NCBI RefSeq assembly: GCF_002179555.1
Contig: NZ_NHOU01000020.1
Span: 28,893 to 62,689, forward strand
Direction of reading: 5' to 3'
Length of the DNA stretch: 33,797 nucleotides
From: Salinicola salarius
Lineage (GTDB): Bacteria > Pseudomonadota > Gammaproteobacteria > Pseudomonadales > Halomonadaceae
In this document: piece after piece, positions 1-8,047 of the stretch
Numbering within the stretch: position 1 is the first letter of the stretch
Layout of the letters: each line of letters begins with the position of its first letter
Made by a program: the position numbers and the translations under genes
The notes under the pieces: model-generated
The model's input: only the letters and a program-made list of their open reading frames with translations
Database searches by the model: none
What the model was told of the DNA's origin: nothing

Positions 1-62
1 GCTTCGGGCTTCGGGCTTCGGGCTTCGGGCTTCGGGCTTCGGGCTTCGGGCTTCGGGCTTCG
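1..62. repeat. Tandem heptamer repeat (GCTTCGG)n
   Basis: Eight perfect head-to-tail copies of GCTTCGG occupy bases 1-56 and a six-base partial copy ends at 62. The tract runs off the left edge, so its true length is unknown. It lies downstream of the stop codon of the oxaloacetate decarboxylase gene. No gene is visible in it. A heptamer does not keep a reading frame, and the tract is a likely site for slipped-strand length variation. Confidence 0.95.
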
Positions 63-131
63 ACCGACTAGGATGCCGCCCGGGTCGCGGAAAGAAAAGC
101 ACCCACGCCCGGCTTGCGGCCCATCATCCCT

Positions 132-163
132 GCTCTTGGCTCTTGGCTCTTGGCTCTTGGCTC
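132..163. repeat. Tandem heptamer repeat (GCTCTTG)n
   Basis: Four perfect copies of GCTCTTG (132-159) plus a partial GCTC lie just downstream of the stop codon of the minus-strand gene that ends at 175. The unit has the same length as the GCTTCGG array 70 bases to the left but a different sequence. Two unrelated 7-bp arrays side by side suggest a repeat-prone intergenic site. Confidence 0.9.
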
Positions 164-174
164 GCAGCTCGTCG

Positions 175-1038
175 CTATTCTTTCACGTCCATGTACTCGC
201 GCGCCCAGATCCGATACTCGTCGAGCGTCGAATAACGCGTCGACAGCTGCGAGGCATCCAGATCGTTGGTGGCGATGTTGCGCTGCTCGCGCAGGCAGTC
301 GTAGGTCGCCTTGATCGCCGCGAAGTAGGCCGCGTGGCCGTTGACGACGATGCGCACGCCGAGCTTGGCCAAACGTGCACGATCGCGCAGCGCCGGGTTG
401 TCGTAGGTGACCAGCATCAAGGGCACCGTCAGCGGGGCGGCAAGCGTTTCCAGATGCTCGAAATCCCGCACGCCGACCAGGCAGATGGCATCGACACCGG
501 CGGCCTGGTAGGCACGAATGCGCGCGATGGCGGCATCGTCGTCGAGCTGGCCGGCATGGGTGCGCGCGATGATCGACATGGCAGGATCGATACGCGCCTC
601 GAGTGCCGCACGCATCTTGCCGACCCCCTCTTCGACCGGAATCAGATCGGTCGACTTGTGGCCGTACTGCGCCGGCAGCAGGGTGTCTTCGATGGTCAAC
701 GCCGCCACGCCGGCACGCTCGAGTTCGGTGATCGTGCGCATCACGTTGAGCGCGTTGCCATAGCCATGATCGGCGTCGGCGATCACCGGCAGGCGGGCCA
801 CGCGGCCGATGCGGGTCGCCTGCTCGACGAACTCGCTCAGCGTGATCAAGGCGAAGTCCGGTGCCGCCAGTACCTGCAGCGAGGCGACCGAGCCCCCGAG
901 AATGCCGACTTCGAAATCGAGATCGGCGGCGATACGAGCCGACATCGGATCGAAGACCGACGCCGTGTAGTAGCACGCGTCGCTGGCCAGCAGCTTGCGG
1001 AACGCGTTACGTAAATCGTGTTGCGAGGGGGTTGTCAC
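175..1038 (-). CDS. Oxaloacetate decarboxylase (PEP mutase/isocitrate lyase superfamily)
   Basis: A 287-residue cytoplasmic enzyme predicted to decarboxylate oxaloacetate to pyruvate and CO2 using Mg2+. It closely resembles the Pseudomonas aeruginosa PA4872 oxaloacetate decarboxylase family in length and motifs: [13 protein letters not shown] near the N-terminus, the [10 protein letters not shown] strand, [13 protein letters not shown] carrying metal-binding acidic residues, the [16 protein letters not shown] active-site loop and [16 protein letters not shown] near the end. The usual KKCGH-type lyase loop of isocitrate lyase is replaced, as in this subfamily. The start is GTG at 1038, with an AGGAG ribosome site six bases upstream on the minus strand. 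The gene stands alone, divergent from the MetE-like gene. Assignment within the superfamily (against methylisocitrate or dimethylmalate lyase) rests on recalled similarity only. Confidence 0.9.
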   Translation of the reverse strand: MTTPSQHDLRNAFRKLLASDACYYTASVFDPMSARIAADLDFEVGILGGSVASLQVLAAPDFALITLSEFVEQATRIGRVARLPVIADADHGYGNALNVMRTITELERAGVAALTIEDTLLPAQYGHKSTDLIPVEEGVGKMRAALEARIDPAMSIIARTHAGQLDDDAAIARIRAYQAAGVDAICLVGVRDFEHLETLAAPLTVPLMLVTYDNPALRDRARLAKLGVRIVVNGHAAYFAAIKATYDCLREQRNIATNDLDASQLSTRYSTLDEYRIWAREYMDVKE

Positions 1039-1396
1039 GAAACACTCCTGTCTCTATCACCCTTGCGGGCTTTGCTTCCCAGAGGACCTGTCTTTCATCC
1101 TGGAAACATGGTTTTCATGAAGGCGCTGCTTTCGCCCTTGGCACAACTCGGGCGCCCGCCGATAGCCGATGAAACCGCGATGAAGGCATCGGCGCGGACC
1201 GACAATCCTACCACTAAAGTTTGAGAAACGACGCTGGTACCGGGGCGCCGCCTGACGATCGATGAATGCCATGCATGATGATCGTGAGCGCGCTTCATTG
1301 GCCGAAATCCCCTCCAACCCGCATCATTAGCGGCCTCAGTATCGTTATTTGATCCACGTGCCACCATCGGGTCGGCGCCTCTCGAAAGGAAACCTC
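1039..1396. other. Intergenic region between divergent genes
   Basis: This 358-base stretch separates the oxaloacetate decarboxylase gene from the MetE-like gene and should hold both promoters. A purine-rich AAAGGAAA at 1385-1392 serves as ribosome site for the plus-strand gene. I looked for a SAM or cobalamin riboswitch and for a MetR-type TGAA-N5-TTCA operator and saw neither. No convincing ORF or -35/-10 pair stands out. Confidence 0.6.
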
Positions 1397-2509
1397 ATGT
1401 CGCAAACGCATCCCCCATTCCGAGCCGATATCGTCGGCAGCTTTCTGCGCCCAGCCGCACTGAAGGAAGCCCGCGTCCAATTTCAGCGCGGCGCCATCGA
1501 TGCCTCGGTACTTGAAAGGATCGAGGATGAGGAAATTCGTCGCGTGGTCGAACAGCAGGAAGCCGCCGGTCTTCAGGTGGTGACCGACGGCGAATTCCGC
1601 CGTGCCTGGTGGCACTTCGATTTCCTCGAAGAGCTCGATGGCGTCACGGGATACCAGGGCGAGCAGGGCATCCAGTTCCAGGGCGTGCAGACGAGTGCCA
1701 AGCAGATCCGCGTCGACGGCAAGGTCGGCTTCAACCCCGAACATCCGATGCTGGATCATTTCCGCTATCTGGCCGGCGTCGCCAACGTCATGCCCAAGAT
1801 GACGATCCCCAGCCCCAGCGTGCTGCACTTCCGTGGCGGTCGCAAAAAGATCGATAGCGGCGTCTATCCCAGCCTGGATGCCTTCTTCGCCGATACCGCC
1901 GACGCCTATCGCGATGCCATCCGCGCATTCTACGAGGCCGGCTGCCGCTATTTGCAGCTGGACGACACCGTCTGGGCTTACCTCTGCTCCGAGAAGGAGC
2001 TGCAGGCCGCGCGGGATCGCGGCGACGACCCGGACCAGCTGCAGGCGATCTACGCCGAGATGATCAATCACGCCCTGGCCGACAAGCCGGACGACCTCTA
2101 TGTTTCGCTCCATGTCTGCCGCGGCAACTTCCGCTCGACCTGGATCAGCGAAGGCGGCTACGAGCCGGTGGCGGAGACACTGTTCGGCAAGGTCGGCGTG
2201 GATGCCTGGTTCCTCGAGTACGACAGCGACCGTGCCGGCAGCTTCGATCCGCTGCGCTTCATTCCGGAAGGGCACCAGCAGGCGGTGCTCGGCCTGATCA
2301 CCACCAAGGTGGGCGAACTCGAGGATCCGCAGGCCGTCCGGGCGCGTCTCGACGAGGCCACGCAGTTCGTCGACAAGCAGCAGCTCTGCCTGAGCCCGCA
2401 ATGCGGCTTCGCCTCCACCGAAGAAGGCAACAACCTTGCCGAGCAGGCGCAGTGGGACAAGATCCGGCTGACGCTGGAGATCGCCAACGCCTACTGGGGC
2501 CAGGGCTGA
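1397..2509 (+). CDS. MetE-like methyltransferase (cobalamin-independent methionine synthase C-domain family)
   Basis: A 370-residue protein of the UROD/MetE-like superfamily, equivalent to the catalytic C-terminal half of MetE (YxjG/YxjH type). The zinc ligands of MetE are all recognisable: His239 and Cys241 in SLHVCRGN, Glu274 in WFLEYDS and Cys336 in LSPQCGF. The folate-binding N-terminal half of full-length MetE is absent, which is normal for these short homologues; the methyl donor is therefore uncertain. The N-terminal DIVGSFLRP motif is typical. The reading frame stays open upstream to 1349, but ATG 1397 has the ribosome site AAAGGAAA at the right distance and begins the conserved sequence. 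It is cytoplasmic, probably monocistronic, and ends in a strong hairpin shared with the convergent alpha-glucosidase gene. Confidence 0.88.
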   Translation: MSQTHPPFRADIVGSFLRPAALKEARVQFQRGAIDASVLERIEDEEIRRVVEQQEAAGLQVVTDGEFRRAWWHFDFLEELDGVTGYQGEQGIQFQGVQTSAKQIRVDGKVGFNPEHPMLDHFRYLAGVANVMPKMTIPSPSVLHFRGGRKKIDSGVYPSLDAFFADTADAYRDAIRAFYEAGCRYLQLDDTVWAYLCSEKELQAARDRGDDPDQLQAIYAEMINHALADKPDDLYVSLHVCRGNFRSTWISEGGYEPVAETLFGKVGVDAWFLEYDSDRAGSFDPLRFIPEGHQQAVLGLITTKVGELEDPQAVRARLDEATQFVDKQQLCLSPQCGFASTEEGNNLAEQAQWDKIRLTLEIANAYWGQG

Positions 2510-2523
2510 ACGCCCGGAAGATC

Positions 2524-2562
2524 GGCCCTGCCGGGGAGATGCAACGTCTCCCCGGCAGGGCC
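2524..2562. terminator. Long perfect hairpin between convergent genes
   Basis: A 16-bp perfect inverted repeat: left arm 2524-2539 beginning GGCCCTGCC, right arm 2547-2562, seven-base loop TGCAACG. It lies between the stop codons of the MetE-like gene (plus) and the alpha-glucosidase gene (minus), so it is placed to terminate both. No run of T follows on either strand, so classical intrinsic termination is not certain. It may also act as an RNA 3'-end stabiliser. Confidence 0.7.
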
Positions 2563-2567
2563 GCCGG

Positions 2568-4310
2568 CTAGCGGGGCTCGCTTTCGTCGTGGCGAATGAG
2601 CGACCCCAGCAGACGGCTGAGAAAGCCTTTCCGCTCGGGATCGGGCTCCTGCTCGATCAGCGCTCTGGGATCGATGCTCTCCCGGTCGATATGCACGAAC
2701 GCCGCCTGAAAGGCCGGTAACGTCAACCTGCCTTCGCTCAGCTGCGCCGTGAATCCGGCCTGATAGATGATCTCGCCGGCCCCGGCCGGCAGACTGGTGG
2801 AACGCGATTCCTCGGTAAGGTTGAAGACCACCAGGATCGCCTGATCGTGAGAGACCCGCAGCCAGCCCAGCAGTTCGTCGTCGAAGTCGCTCAGGATCAG
2901 CGTCCCGTCGACCATCGCCGATTGAGACTTGCGCCAGCGCAGGAACTGCCGCGTCACGTTCAGGGTGCTTTCCGCATCGGCATGCTGCTTCTCGACCGAC
3001 AGCTGACGATGATGCCCGTCCACCGGCAACCACGGCTCCACCGACGTGAAGCCGCCGTGCTCGCCGCTCGCCCATGGCATCGGCGTGCGACAGCCGTCGC
3101 GCCCCTTGTACTCCGGCCATAGCGCCAGCCCATACGGGTCGACCAGCCGCTCATAGGGCACGTCCGCCTCCGGCAATCCCAGTTCCTCGCCCTGATAGAG
3201 ACAGATGCTGCCATAGAGCGAGCAGAGCATGACCGTGGCGACCTTGGCCACCAGCGGCCCGTGCTGTTCCAGGTTCTCGTGCTCGGTCCAGCGGGACACG
3301 ACGCGCATGACGTCATGGTTGGAGAGCGCCCAGCAGGGCCAGGCGTCGCCCGCGTAATACTGGAAATGCTCGATGATGTCGCGCAGCCGCTGGGCGCTGA
3401 ACTCGGCATCGAACAGGTCGAAGGTGTAGGCCATGTGCAGGCGATCATCGCCGATGGTGTACTCGACCATGCGCTCCAGCGGCCTGTCGTCGGAGATCTC
3501 TCCTACCGTCATGGTGCCGGGATACTCGTCCATCAGCGCGCGCAGTTCGTTCAGAAACCCGATGTTCTCCGGTTGGCTGATGTCGAACTGATGCCGCTGC
3601 ATCGAATAGGGGTTCGATGCCGGCACGCTGGGGGTCTTCAGCTCGCCGCTGCCCAGCGCCGGGTTGTCCTGCAGCCCCAGGCTGTGGAAGTAGAAGTTCG
3701 AGGTATCCAGGCGGAAGCCATCGACGCCGAGATCGAGCCAGAAACGGGCGTTATCGAGCTGTTCCTTGCGCACCGCCGGGTTGTGGAAGTTGAGATCCGG
3801 CTGGCAGGACAGGAAGTTGTGCAGGTAGTACTGGCGCCGCCGGCTGTCGAAGGTCCAGGCGCTGCCGCTGAAGAACGACAGCCAGTTGTTCGGCGCCGTG
3901 CCGTCGGGCTTGGGGTCGGCCCAGACGTACCAGTCGGCGCGCTGGTTATCGCGGGAGCTTCGGCTCTGCAGGAACCAGTGGTGCTGATCGGAGGTATGGC
4001 TCAGCACCAGGTCGATGATCACTTTCAGCCCCAGCCCGTGGGCGCGCTCGAGCAGCATCTGGAAATCGTGAAACGAGCCGAACATCGGGTCGACGCCGCG
4101 ATAATCGGTCACGTCGTAGCCGAAATCCTTCATCGGCGAGGGAAAGAACGGTGAAATCCAGATCGCATCGACGCCCAGTTCGGCCACGTAGTCCAGCTTG
4201 GCGGTGATCCCGGGAAGATCGCCGATGCCGTCGCCGCGCGCATCCATGAAACTTCGGGGATAGATCTGGTAGATGACGCTGCCACGCCACCATTGGGTCG
4301 AGTCGAACAT
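2568..4310 (-). CDS. GH13 alpha-glucosidase
   Basis: A 580-residue glycoside hydrolase family 13 enzyme that resembles the Halomonas alpha-glucosidase HaG (subfamily GH13_23), predicted to hydrolyse alpha-1,4 glucosidic bonds of maltose-type substrates and possibly transglucosylate. Counted from the GTG at 4322, the nucleophile is Asp206 in GFRLDTSNFYF, the acid/base Glu275 in TVGEISDD and the third acid Asp337 in ALSNHDVMR; subtract four for the preferred start. Conserved region I reads IDLVLSHTSDQH, and YQGEELGLPEA is also present. No signal peptide is seen, so it is cytoplasmic. The C-terminus carries about 40 residues beyond HaG, rich in charged residues. ATG 4310 is preferred because GGGGAG precedes it; the GTG at 4322 lacks a ribosome site. 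It follows ntrC on the same strand after a 177-base gap. Confidence 0.92.
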   Translation of the reverse strand: MFDSTQWWRGSVIYQIYPRSFMDARGDGIGDLPGITAKLDYVAELGVDAIWISPFFPSPMKDFGYDVTDYRGVDPMFGSFHDFQMLLERAHGLGLKVIIDLVLSHTSDQHHWFLQSRSSRDNQRADWYVWADPKPDGTAPNNWLSFFSGSAWTFDSRRRQYYLHNFLSCQPDLNFHNPAVRKEQLDNARFWLDLGVDGFRLDTSNFYFHSLGLQDNPALGSGELKTPSVPASNPYSMQRHQFDISQPENIGFLNELRALMDEYPGTMTVGEISDDRPLERMVEYTIGDDRLHMAYTFDLFDAEFSAQRLRDIIEHFQYYAGDAWPCWALSNHDVMRVVSRWTEHENLEQHGPLVAKVATVMLCSLYGSICLYQGEELGLPEADVPYERLVDPYGLALWPEYKGRDGCRTPMPWASGEHGGFTSVEPWLPVDGHHRQLSVEKQHADAESTLNVTRQFLRWRKSQSAMVDGTLILSDFDDELLGWLRVSHDQAILVVFNLTEESRSTSLPAGAGEIIYQAGFTAQLSEGRLTLPAFQAAFVHIDRESIDPRALIEQEPDPERKGFLSRLLGSLIRHDESEPR

Positions 4311-4487
4311 GGAACTCCCCACGTTGGTGAATATTGATCATGGCCTTCAACCTGCCAGGACGATGCCCGGCGATCCACCGGACGTCGCCCGAACGCGTTC
4401 GGAGACTCGACCCGCGAGCCTGCGGCTCCGCCGGCTGACAGGCCGACGAACGGTAGCCACGGCAATGATGACGGAGCGCTCCCGGCG

Positions 4488-5897
4488 CTATTCGTCGGCC
4501 AGTGCCGGCAACAGCACCTTGACCTTGCGCGTCAGCGTATTGCGCCCCCAGCCCAGCAGTTCGGCAGCCTCGCCCTTGCGTCCGCCGGTATGCTTCAGGG
4601 CGGTCTCGATCAGGATCCGCTCGAAATCCGGCACCGCCTCTTCGAGCAGGTGCGTGTGACCCGAGGCCAATGCCCGATCGGCCCATTCCCGGAACGCGTT
4701 GCGCCAATCGCCGCTCGGCGTCTCGCTCCCTTCGAGTTCGCGCAGCTCCGGCGGCAGGTCGTCGACCAGCACTTCACGGCCGGAAGCCATCACGGTAAGC
4801 CAGCGACAGGTGTTTTCCAGCTGTCGAACGTTGCCGGGCCAGGGTAGGCGTGTCAAATGCGTCTCGGCCTCCTTGGTCAGCACCTTGGACTCGGCCGAGA
4901 GCTCCTTGGCAGCCTCGGCGAGAAAGTGCTGGGCCAGGCGCGGAATATCCTCGCGGCGCTCTGACAGTCGGGGCAGATGGACGCGAATCACGTTGAGCCG
5001 GTGGAACAGATCCTCGCGGAAGCGCCCATCCGTCACCAGTTTTTCCAGGTTCTGGTGCGTCGCGGCGATGATCCGCACATCCACCTTGACCGGCACGTGC
5101 CCCCCGACCCGGTAGAACTCGCCGTCCGCCAGCACGCGCAGCAGGCGCGTCTGGGTATCGGCGGGCATGTCGCCGATCTCGTCCAGAAACAGCGTGCCGC
5201 CATCGGCCTGCTCGAAACGCCCGCGACGCTGGGCGGCAGCACCGGTGAACGCCCCCTTTTCGTGGCCGAAAAGCTCGGATTCCATCAGATCCTTGGGGAT
5301 CGCGGCCATGTTGAGCGCGATGAACGGGTGTCCGCTGCGCGGGCTGTGCTGGTGCAGCGCCTGGGCGACGCGCTCCTTGCCGGTGCCCGATTCGCCGTTG
5401 ATCAGTACCGTGATGTGCGACTGCGACAGCCGGCCGATCGCCCGGAATACCTCCTGCATCGCTGGTGCTTCACCGATGATTTCGGCGGATAAGCCCTCCG
5501 GCATCGCCGCGGGAGAACGCCGCTCGCGGGCGTGCGCCACCCCGCGCCGAACCAGCGCCAGCGCGTCGTCGACATCGAACGGCTTGGGCAGATACTCGAA
5601 CGCGCCACCCTGATAGGACGCCACGGCGCTGTCCAGGTCGGAGTGCGCCGTCATCACGATCACGGGAAGGTCAGGATGCATCTGGCGGACCTTCGCCATC
5701 AGATCGAGCCCGTCGAGCCCCGGCATGCGGATGTCGGTCAGCAGCACGTCCGGCGGGTTGCGTTCGATCGACTCGAGCGCGGCATCGGCCCGCTCGAAGG
5801 ATTGCACTTCCAGATCCGGCTGTGCCAGTGCCCTTTCCAGAACCCAGCGAATCGCACGATCGTCGTCGACGATCGCGATACGGGCGACTTCAGTCAT
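4488..5897 (-). CDS. ntrC: Nitrogen regulator NtrC (NR(I), sigma-54 activator)
   Basis: A 469-residue response regulator of full family length. The receiver domain (1-120) has the acidic pocket IVDDDRAIRWV, phosphoacceptor Asp55 in LLTDIRMPG and Lys105 in YLPKPFD. The AAA+ domain (about 140-370) has Walker A GESGTGKE at 168-175 and the sigma-54 contact loop GAFTGA at 215-220. A Fis-type helix-turn-helix ends the protein (GRKGEAAELLGWGRNTLTRKV). When phosphorylated by NtrB it oligomerises and drives sigma-54 promoters such as the one seen here upstream of glnA. The ATG at 5897 has GGAGAA seven bases upstream. It lies 163 bases downstream of ntrB, an unusually wide gap for this pair, filled by 18-bp repeats. 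Confidence 0.97.
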   Translation of the reverse strand: MTEVARIAIVDDDRAIRWVLERALAQPDLEVQSFERADAALESIERNPPDVLLTDIRMPGLDGLDLMAKVRQMHPDLPVIVMTAHSDLDSAVASYQGGAFEYLPKPFDVDDALALVRRGVAHARERRSPAAMPEGLSAEIIGEAPAMQEVFRAIGRLSQSHITVLINGESGTGKERVAQALHQHSPRSGHPFIALNMAAIPKDLMESELFGHEKGAFTGAAAQRRGRFEQADGGTLFLDEIGDMPADTQTRLLRVLADGEFYRVGGHVPVKVDVRIIAATHQNLEKLVTDGRFREDLFHRLNVIRVHLPRLSERREDIPRLAQHFLAEAAKELSAESKVLTKEAETHLTRLPWPGNVRQLENTCRWLTVMASGREVLVDDLPPELRELEGSETPSGDWRNAFREWADRALASGHTHLLEEAVPDFERILIETALKHTGGRKGEAAELLGWGRNTLTRKVKVLLPALADE

Positions 5898-5935
5898 GGC
5901 AGTTCTCCAGCAGAACGGTGAATCGCGCTCTCAGC

Positions 5936-5989
5936 GACTTCGGTACTCTCGATAACTTCGGTACTCGCGACAACTTCGGTACTCGCGAC
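5936..5989. repeat. Three 18-bp tandem repeats in the ntrB-ntrC gap
   Basis: Units at 5936-5953, 5954-5971 and 5972-5989 share the core ACTTCGGTACTC; the second and third are identical and the first differs at four positions. The 163-base gap between ntrB and ntrC otherwise holds only the ntrC ribosome site. Because the unit is a multiple of three, the minus strand reads it as repeated ASTEV-type residues, but no real gene is evident. Confidence 0.9.
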
Positions 5990-6060
5990 GACAGGGATCA
6001 ACGGCCCGCGCGCACGACCCGGTCGAGGCGCTCGCGTACGAAGCAGGGATGCGGTCGGTC

Positions 6061-7116
6061 TCACTGCTGCGCCTCGAACGGGATCAGCAGTCGAAACTCC
6101 GTGGCGCCCGGTTGGGATTCGCATTCGATCAGCCCCTGATGCTGATGCAGGATCGACTGCGCGATCGACAGCCCCAGGCCGCTACCCTCGGCACGACCGG
6201 AGACCATGGGGAAGAACAGCGTCTCCCGGATGTGCTCAGGAATGCCGGGGCCGTTGTCGACGATCGCGACTTCACACACCAGCCGGTGGCGCTCGGCGCC
6301 CAGGGTGAACTGACGGCGAACCCGGGTACGCAGCAGCAGGCGCGGCTCGGGCGTTCCGAACTCTTCCATGGCTTGAACCGCATTACGCGCAATGTTGAGG
6401 ACGGCCTGAATCAACTGCGGCTCGTCGCCGACCAGATCCGGCATGCTGGGGTCGTAATCGCGCTCGAAGCTCAGTTGATGATGCTCCGCCTCGAGCAGCG
6501 CCCGCACTCGTTCCAGCACCTTGTGCACATTGAGCGGCTCGTGGTGCACCAGCGTATTGGGGCCCAGCATGCGATCGACCAGATCCCGCAGGCGATCCGC
6601 CTCCTCGACGATGATTCGGGTGAATTCGGTCAACTGCGGATCAGGCAGATCCCGCTCCAGCAACTGCGCGGCGCCGCGGATGCCACCCAGCGGATTCTTG
6701 ACCTCGTGGGCGAGGCCGCGCATCAGCACTTTGACCGTCTCCTGGCGCGCGATCAGCGCCTCCTCTCGGGAAATTCTCAGCAGTCGATCCCGCGGCTCGA
6801 TCTCGAGAAGCAGTTCGCGGCTGGTGATCGGCGTCGCGGTGAAATCCACCGTGATCACCTCCCCGGCGGTCAGCACCATTGCCGCTTCCCGCTGCGTATA
6901 AGGATGAAACTCCTGCATCGCCTTGAGCAGCACCTGTCGGATGCTGCCGTCCTCGCCGTTCAAGCACTCCAGCCAATGACCGACCACCCGGGGCCGGCTC
7001 GCGGCCAGTAGCGCCTCGGCGGCAGGGTTGAGCCAGCGCACGTGCAGATGCTCGTCGAGTAGCAGGACGGCGGTCGTCAAGTGCTCCAGCAAACGTTGAT
7101 ACATGCGTCGTTCCAT
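6061..7116 (-). CDS. ntrB: Nitrogen sensor kinase/phosphatase NtrB (NR(II))
   Basis: A 351-residue soluble two-component kinase that phosphorylates NtrC when nitrogen is scarce and dephosphorylates it when PII (GlnB) signals sufficiency. An N-terminal PAS domain (about 5-110) is followed by the dimerisation/H-box with His137 in LAHEVKNPLGGIRGA, the N-box NIARNAVQAM, the G1 box DNGPGIP and the G2 box GSGLGLSI. There is no membrane segment, as expected for NtrB. The frame is open to 7161, but the start was placed at ATG 7116: the conserved MYQRLLEHLTTAVLLLD begins just after it, and the sigma-54 promoter at 7145-7160 would start transcription near 7134, downstream of 7161. The ribosome site is weak (GGAT). 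A second ATG at 7104 cannot be excluded. Confidence 0.95.
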   Translation of the reverse strand: MERRMYQRLLEHLTTAVLLLDEHLHVRWLNPAAEALLAASRPRVVGHWLECLNGEDGSIRQVLLKAMQEFHPYTQREAAMVLTAGEVITVDFTATPITSRELLLEIEPRDRLLRISREEALIARQETVKVLMRGLAHEVKNPLGGIRGAAQLLERDLPDPQLTEFTRIIVEEADRLRDLVDRMLGPNTLVHHEPLNVHKVLERVRALLEAEHHQLSFERDYDPSMPDLVGDEPQLIQAVLNIARNAVQAMEEFGTPEPRLLLRTRVRRQFTLGAERHRLVCEVAIVDNGPGIPEHIRETLFFPMVSGRAEGSGLGLSIAQSILHQHQGLIECESQPGATEFRLLIPFEAQQ

Positions 7117-7144
7117 CGTGGTGATCCGGTATGTGCTTATACAG

Positions 7145-7160
7145 TGCAAAAACCGCGCCA
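7145..7160 (-). promoter_or_regulatory. Sigma-54 promoter of ntrB
   Basis: The minus strand reads TGGCGCGGTTTTTGCA. The -24 GG and the -12 GC are 12 bases apart, the same spacing as in enterobacterial glnAp2. The predicted transcript starts near 7134, giving an 18-base leader before the ntrB ATG at 7116. An NtrC palindrome lies about 85 bases upstream. Confidence 0.72.
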
Positions 7161-7212
7161 CTCCCCGATTTCGCTCAGGACCGGGAAACGCTCAATAGCA
7201 ACCAAGTCTTCA

Positions 7213-7229
7213 TTCACCAAAATGGTGCA
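7213..7229. promoter_or_regulatory. NtrC binding site upstream of ntrB
   Basis: TTCACCAAAATGGTGCA matches the NtrC consensus TGCACCA-N3-TGGTGCA at 13 of 14 defined positions. Its centre is about 87 bases upstream of the predicted ntrB start point, a suitable distance for an activator looping to sigma-54 polymerase. It lies between ntrB and the DUF4124 gene, so it probably governs ntrBC. Confidence 0.78.
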
Positions 7230-7245
7230 ATTCTCAAATCGCTGC

Positions 7246-7818
7246 CTATCGATTATTCGAATTCGGGTTATTGGGATTGGCGGGCAGGTTGACGCTGGCC
7301 CGCTGGACGTAGAGCGTCACCGCTGGCGTCGACAGCCGCACCTGGCCCTGGGCGTCCAGCAGTTCGGCCTGGATCTGGTGCTCGCCGCGCTCGAGCTGGC
7401 TCAGCGCAAACACGCTGGTATGCATCGGCGATTGGCTCACCGCACCATCGACCCGTAGCTGAACCCGGTCGCCCGGCTGCAGTTCGGGCTCGATCGCCAA
7501 TTGCACCTGAACATTGCCGCCCTGCCCGGTCGGCAGGGTCTCGCCATTGCTCGGGCTGGTGATCGCAAAGCGGTCATAGTCGACCGCCGAAGGCGATGTC
7601 GTCGTCGACTGGGCCGGGCGCGAGCGGCTTTCGACCTCTGCGGGATCAACCACCGTAATGGGCTTGAGATCGATCCGGCTGCCCTGCCCGGGCTCGTCGC
7701 TGTAGACCACGTTGCCGTTGGCATCGACATGCCGATAGACCGGGGCCGCCAGTGCCGGCAACGCCACAAGCAGCGCCGCCACACCGCCGACCATCCACCT
7801 AACCCGTCGTGCTTGCAT
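7246..7818 (-). CDS. DUF4124-domain exported protein
   Basis: A 190-residue protein with a clear Sec signal peptide (MQARRVRWMVGGVAALLVAL, cleavage probably after LPALA). The mature N-terminus APVYRHVDANGNVVYSDEPG is the DUF4124 signature, a short beta-rich module found in periplasmic or envelope proteins. Residues from about 85 onward form a beta-sandwich-like stretch (ITSPSNGETL, VQLRVDGAV, ALSQLERGEHQIQAEL), and the tail is Asn/Pro rich. Function is unknown; no catalytic motif is visible. The frame is open to 7848, but ATG 7818 is chosen because AGGAGAGGA precedes it and the signal peptide starts there. The gene sits between glnA and ntrB on the same strand, separated from glnA by a terminator. 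Its location gives no firm proof of a role in nitrogen control. Confidence 0.82.
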   Translation of the reverse strand: MQARRVRWMVGGVAALLVALPALAAPVYRHVDANGNVVYSDEPGQGSRIDLKPITVVDPAEVESRSRPAQSTTTSPSAVDYDRFAITSPSNGETLPTGQGGNVQVQLAIEPELQPGDRVQLRVDGAVSQSPMHTSVFALSQLERGEHQIQAELLDAQGQVRLSTPAVTLYVQRASVNLPANPNNPNSNNR

Positions 7819-8000
7819 CGTTATCCTCTCCTTGTTGCCACCGATCATGACACCGCTTTATCGGCCGACACCGACCAGGGCCTGAATGTGTCCGGCTCGC
7901 CTTGCCCCCGGTGCCGCCAGAGCCCGGGCCGACGAACTCCTCGTACAGATCTTTCGGCAAGAGACCAAGAGCCGGCAAAAGCAGGACGCTCCACGAACGA

Positions 8001-8026
8001 AAAAGCCCCACCGAGGTGGGGCTTTT
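8001..8026 (-). terminator. Intrinsic terminator of glnA
   Basis: A perfect 12-bp inverted repeat, AAAAGCCCCACC and GGTGGGGCTTTT, with a two-base GA centre. Read on the minus strand the GC stem is followed by a T run. It lies 22 bases beyond the glnA stop codon, so glnA is probably transcribed alone and ntrBC needs its own promoter. Confidence 0.92.
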
Positions 8027-8047
8027 CGTCAGGCCAAGGTGCGAACC

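Noticed and set aside
1039-1396. Possible SAM or cobalamin riboswitch before the MetE-like gene
   Set aside because: No conserved core of either class and no expression-platform hairpin could be found by eye.
5894-6124. 76-residue minus-strand frame across the ntrB-ntrC gap with ASTEV repeats
   Set aside because: It arises from 18-bp repeats, overlaps the end of ntrB, and lacks a ribosome site.
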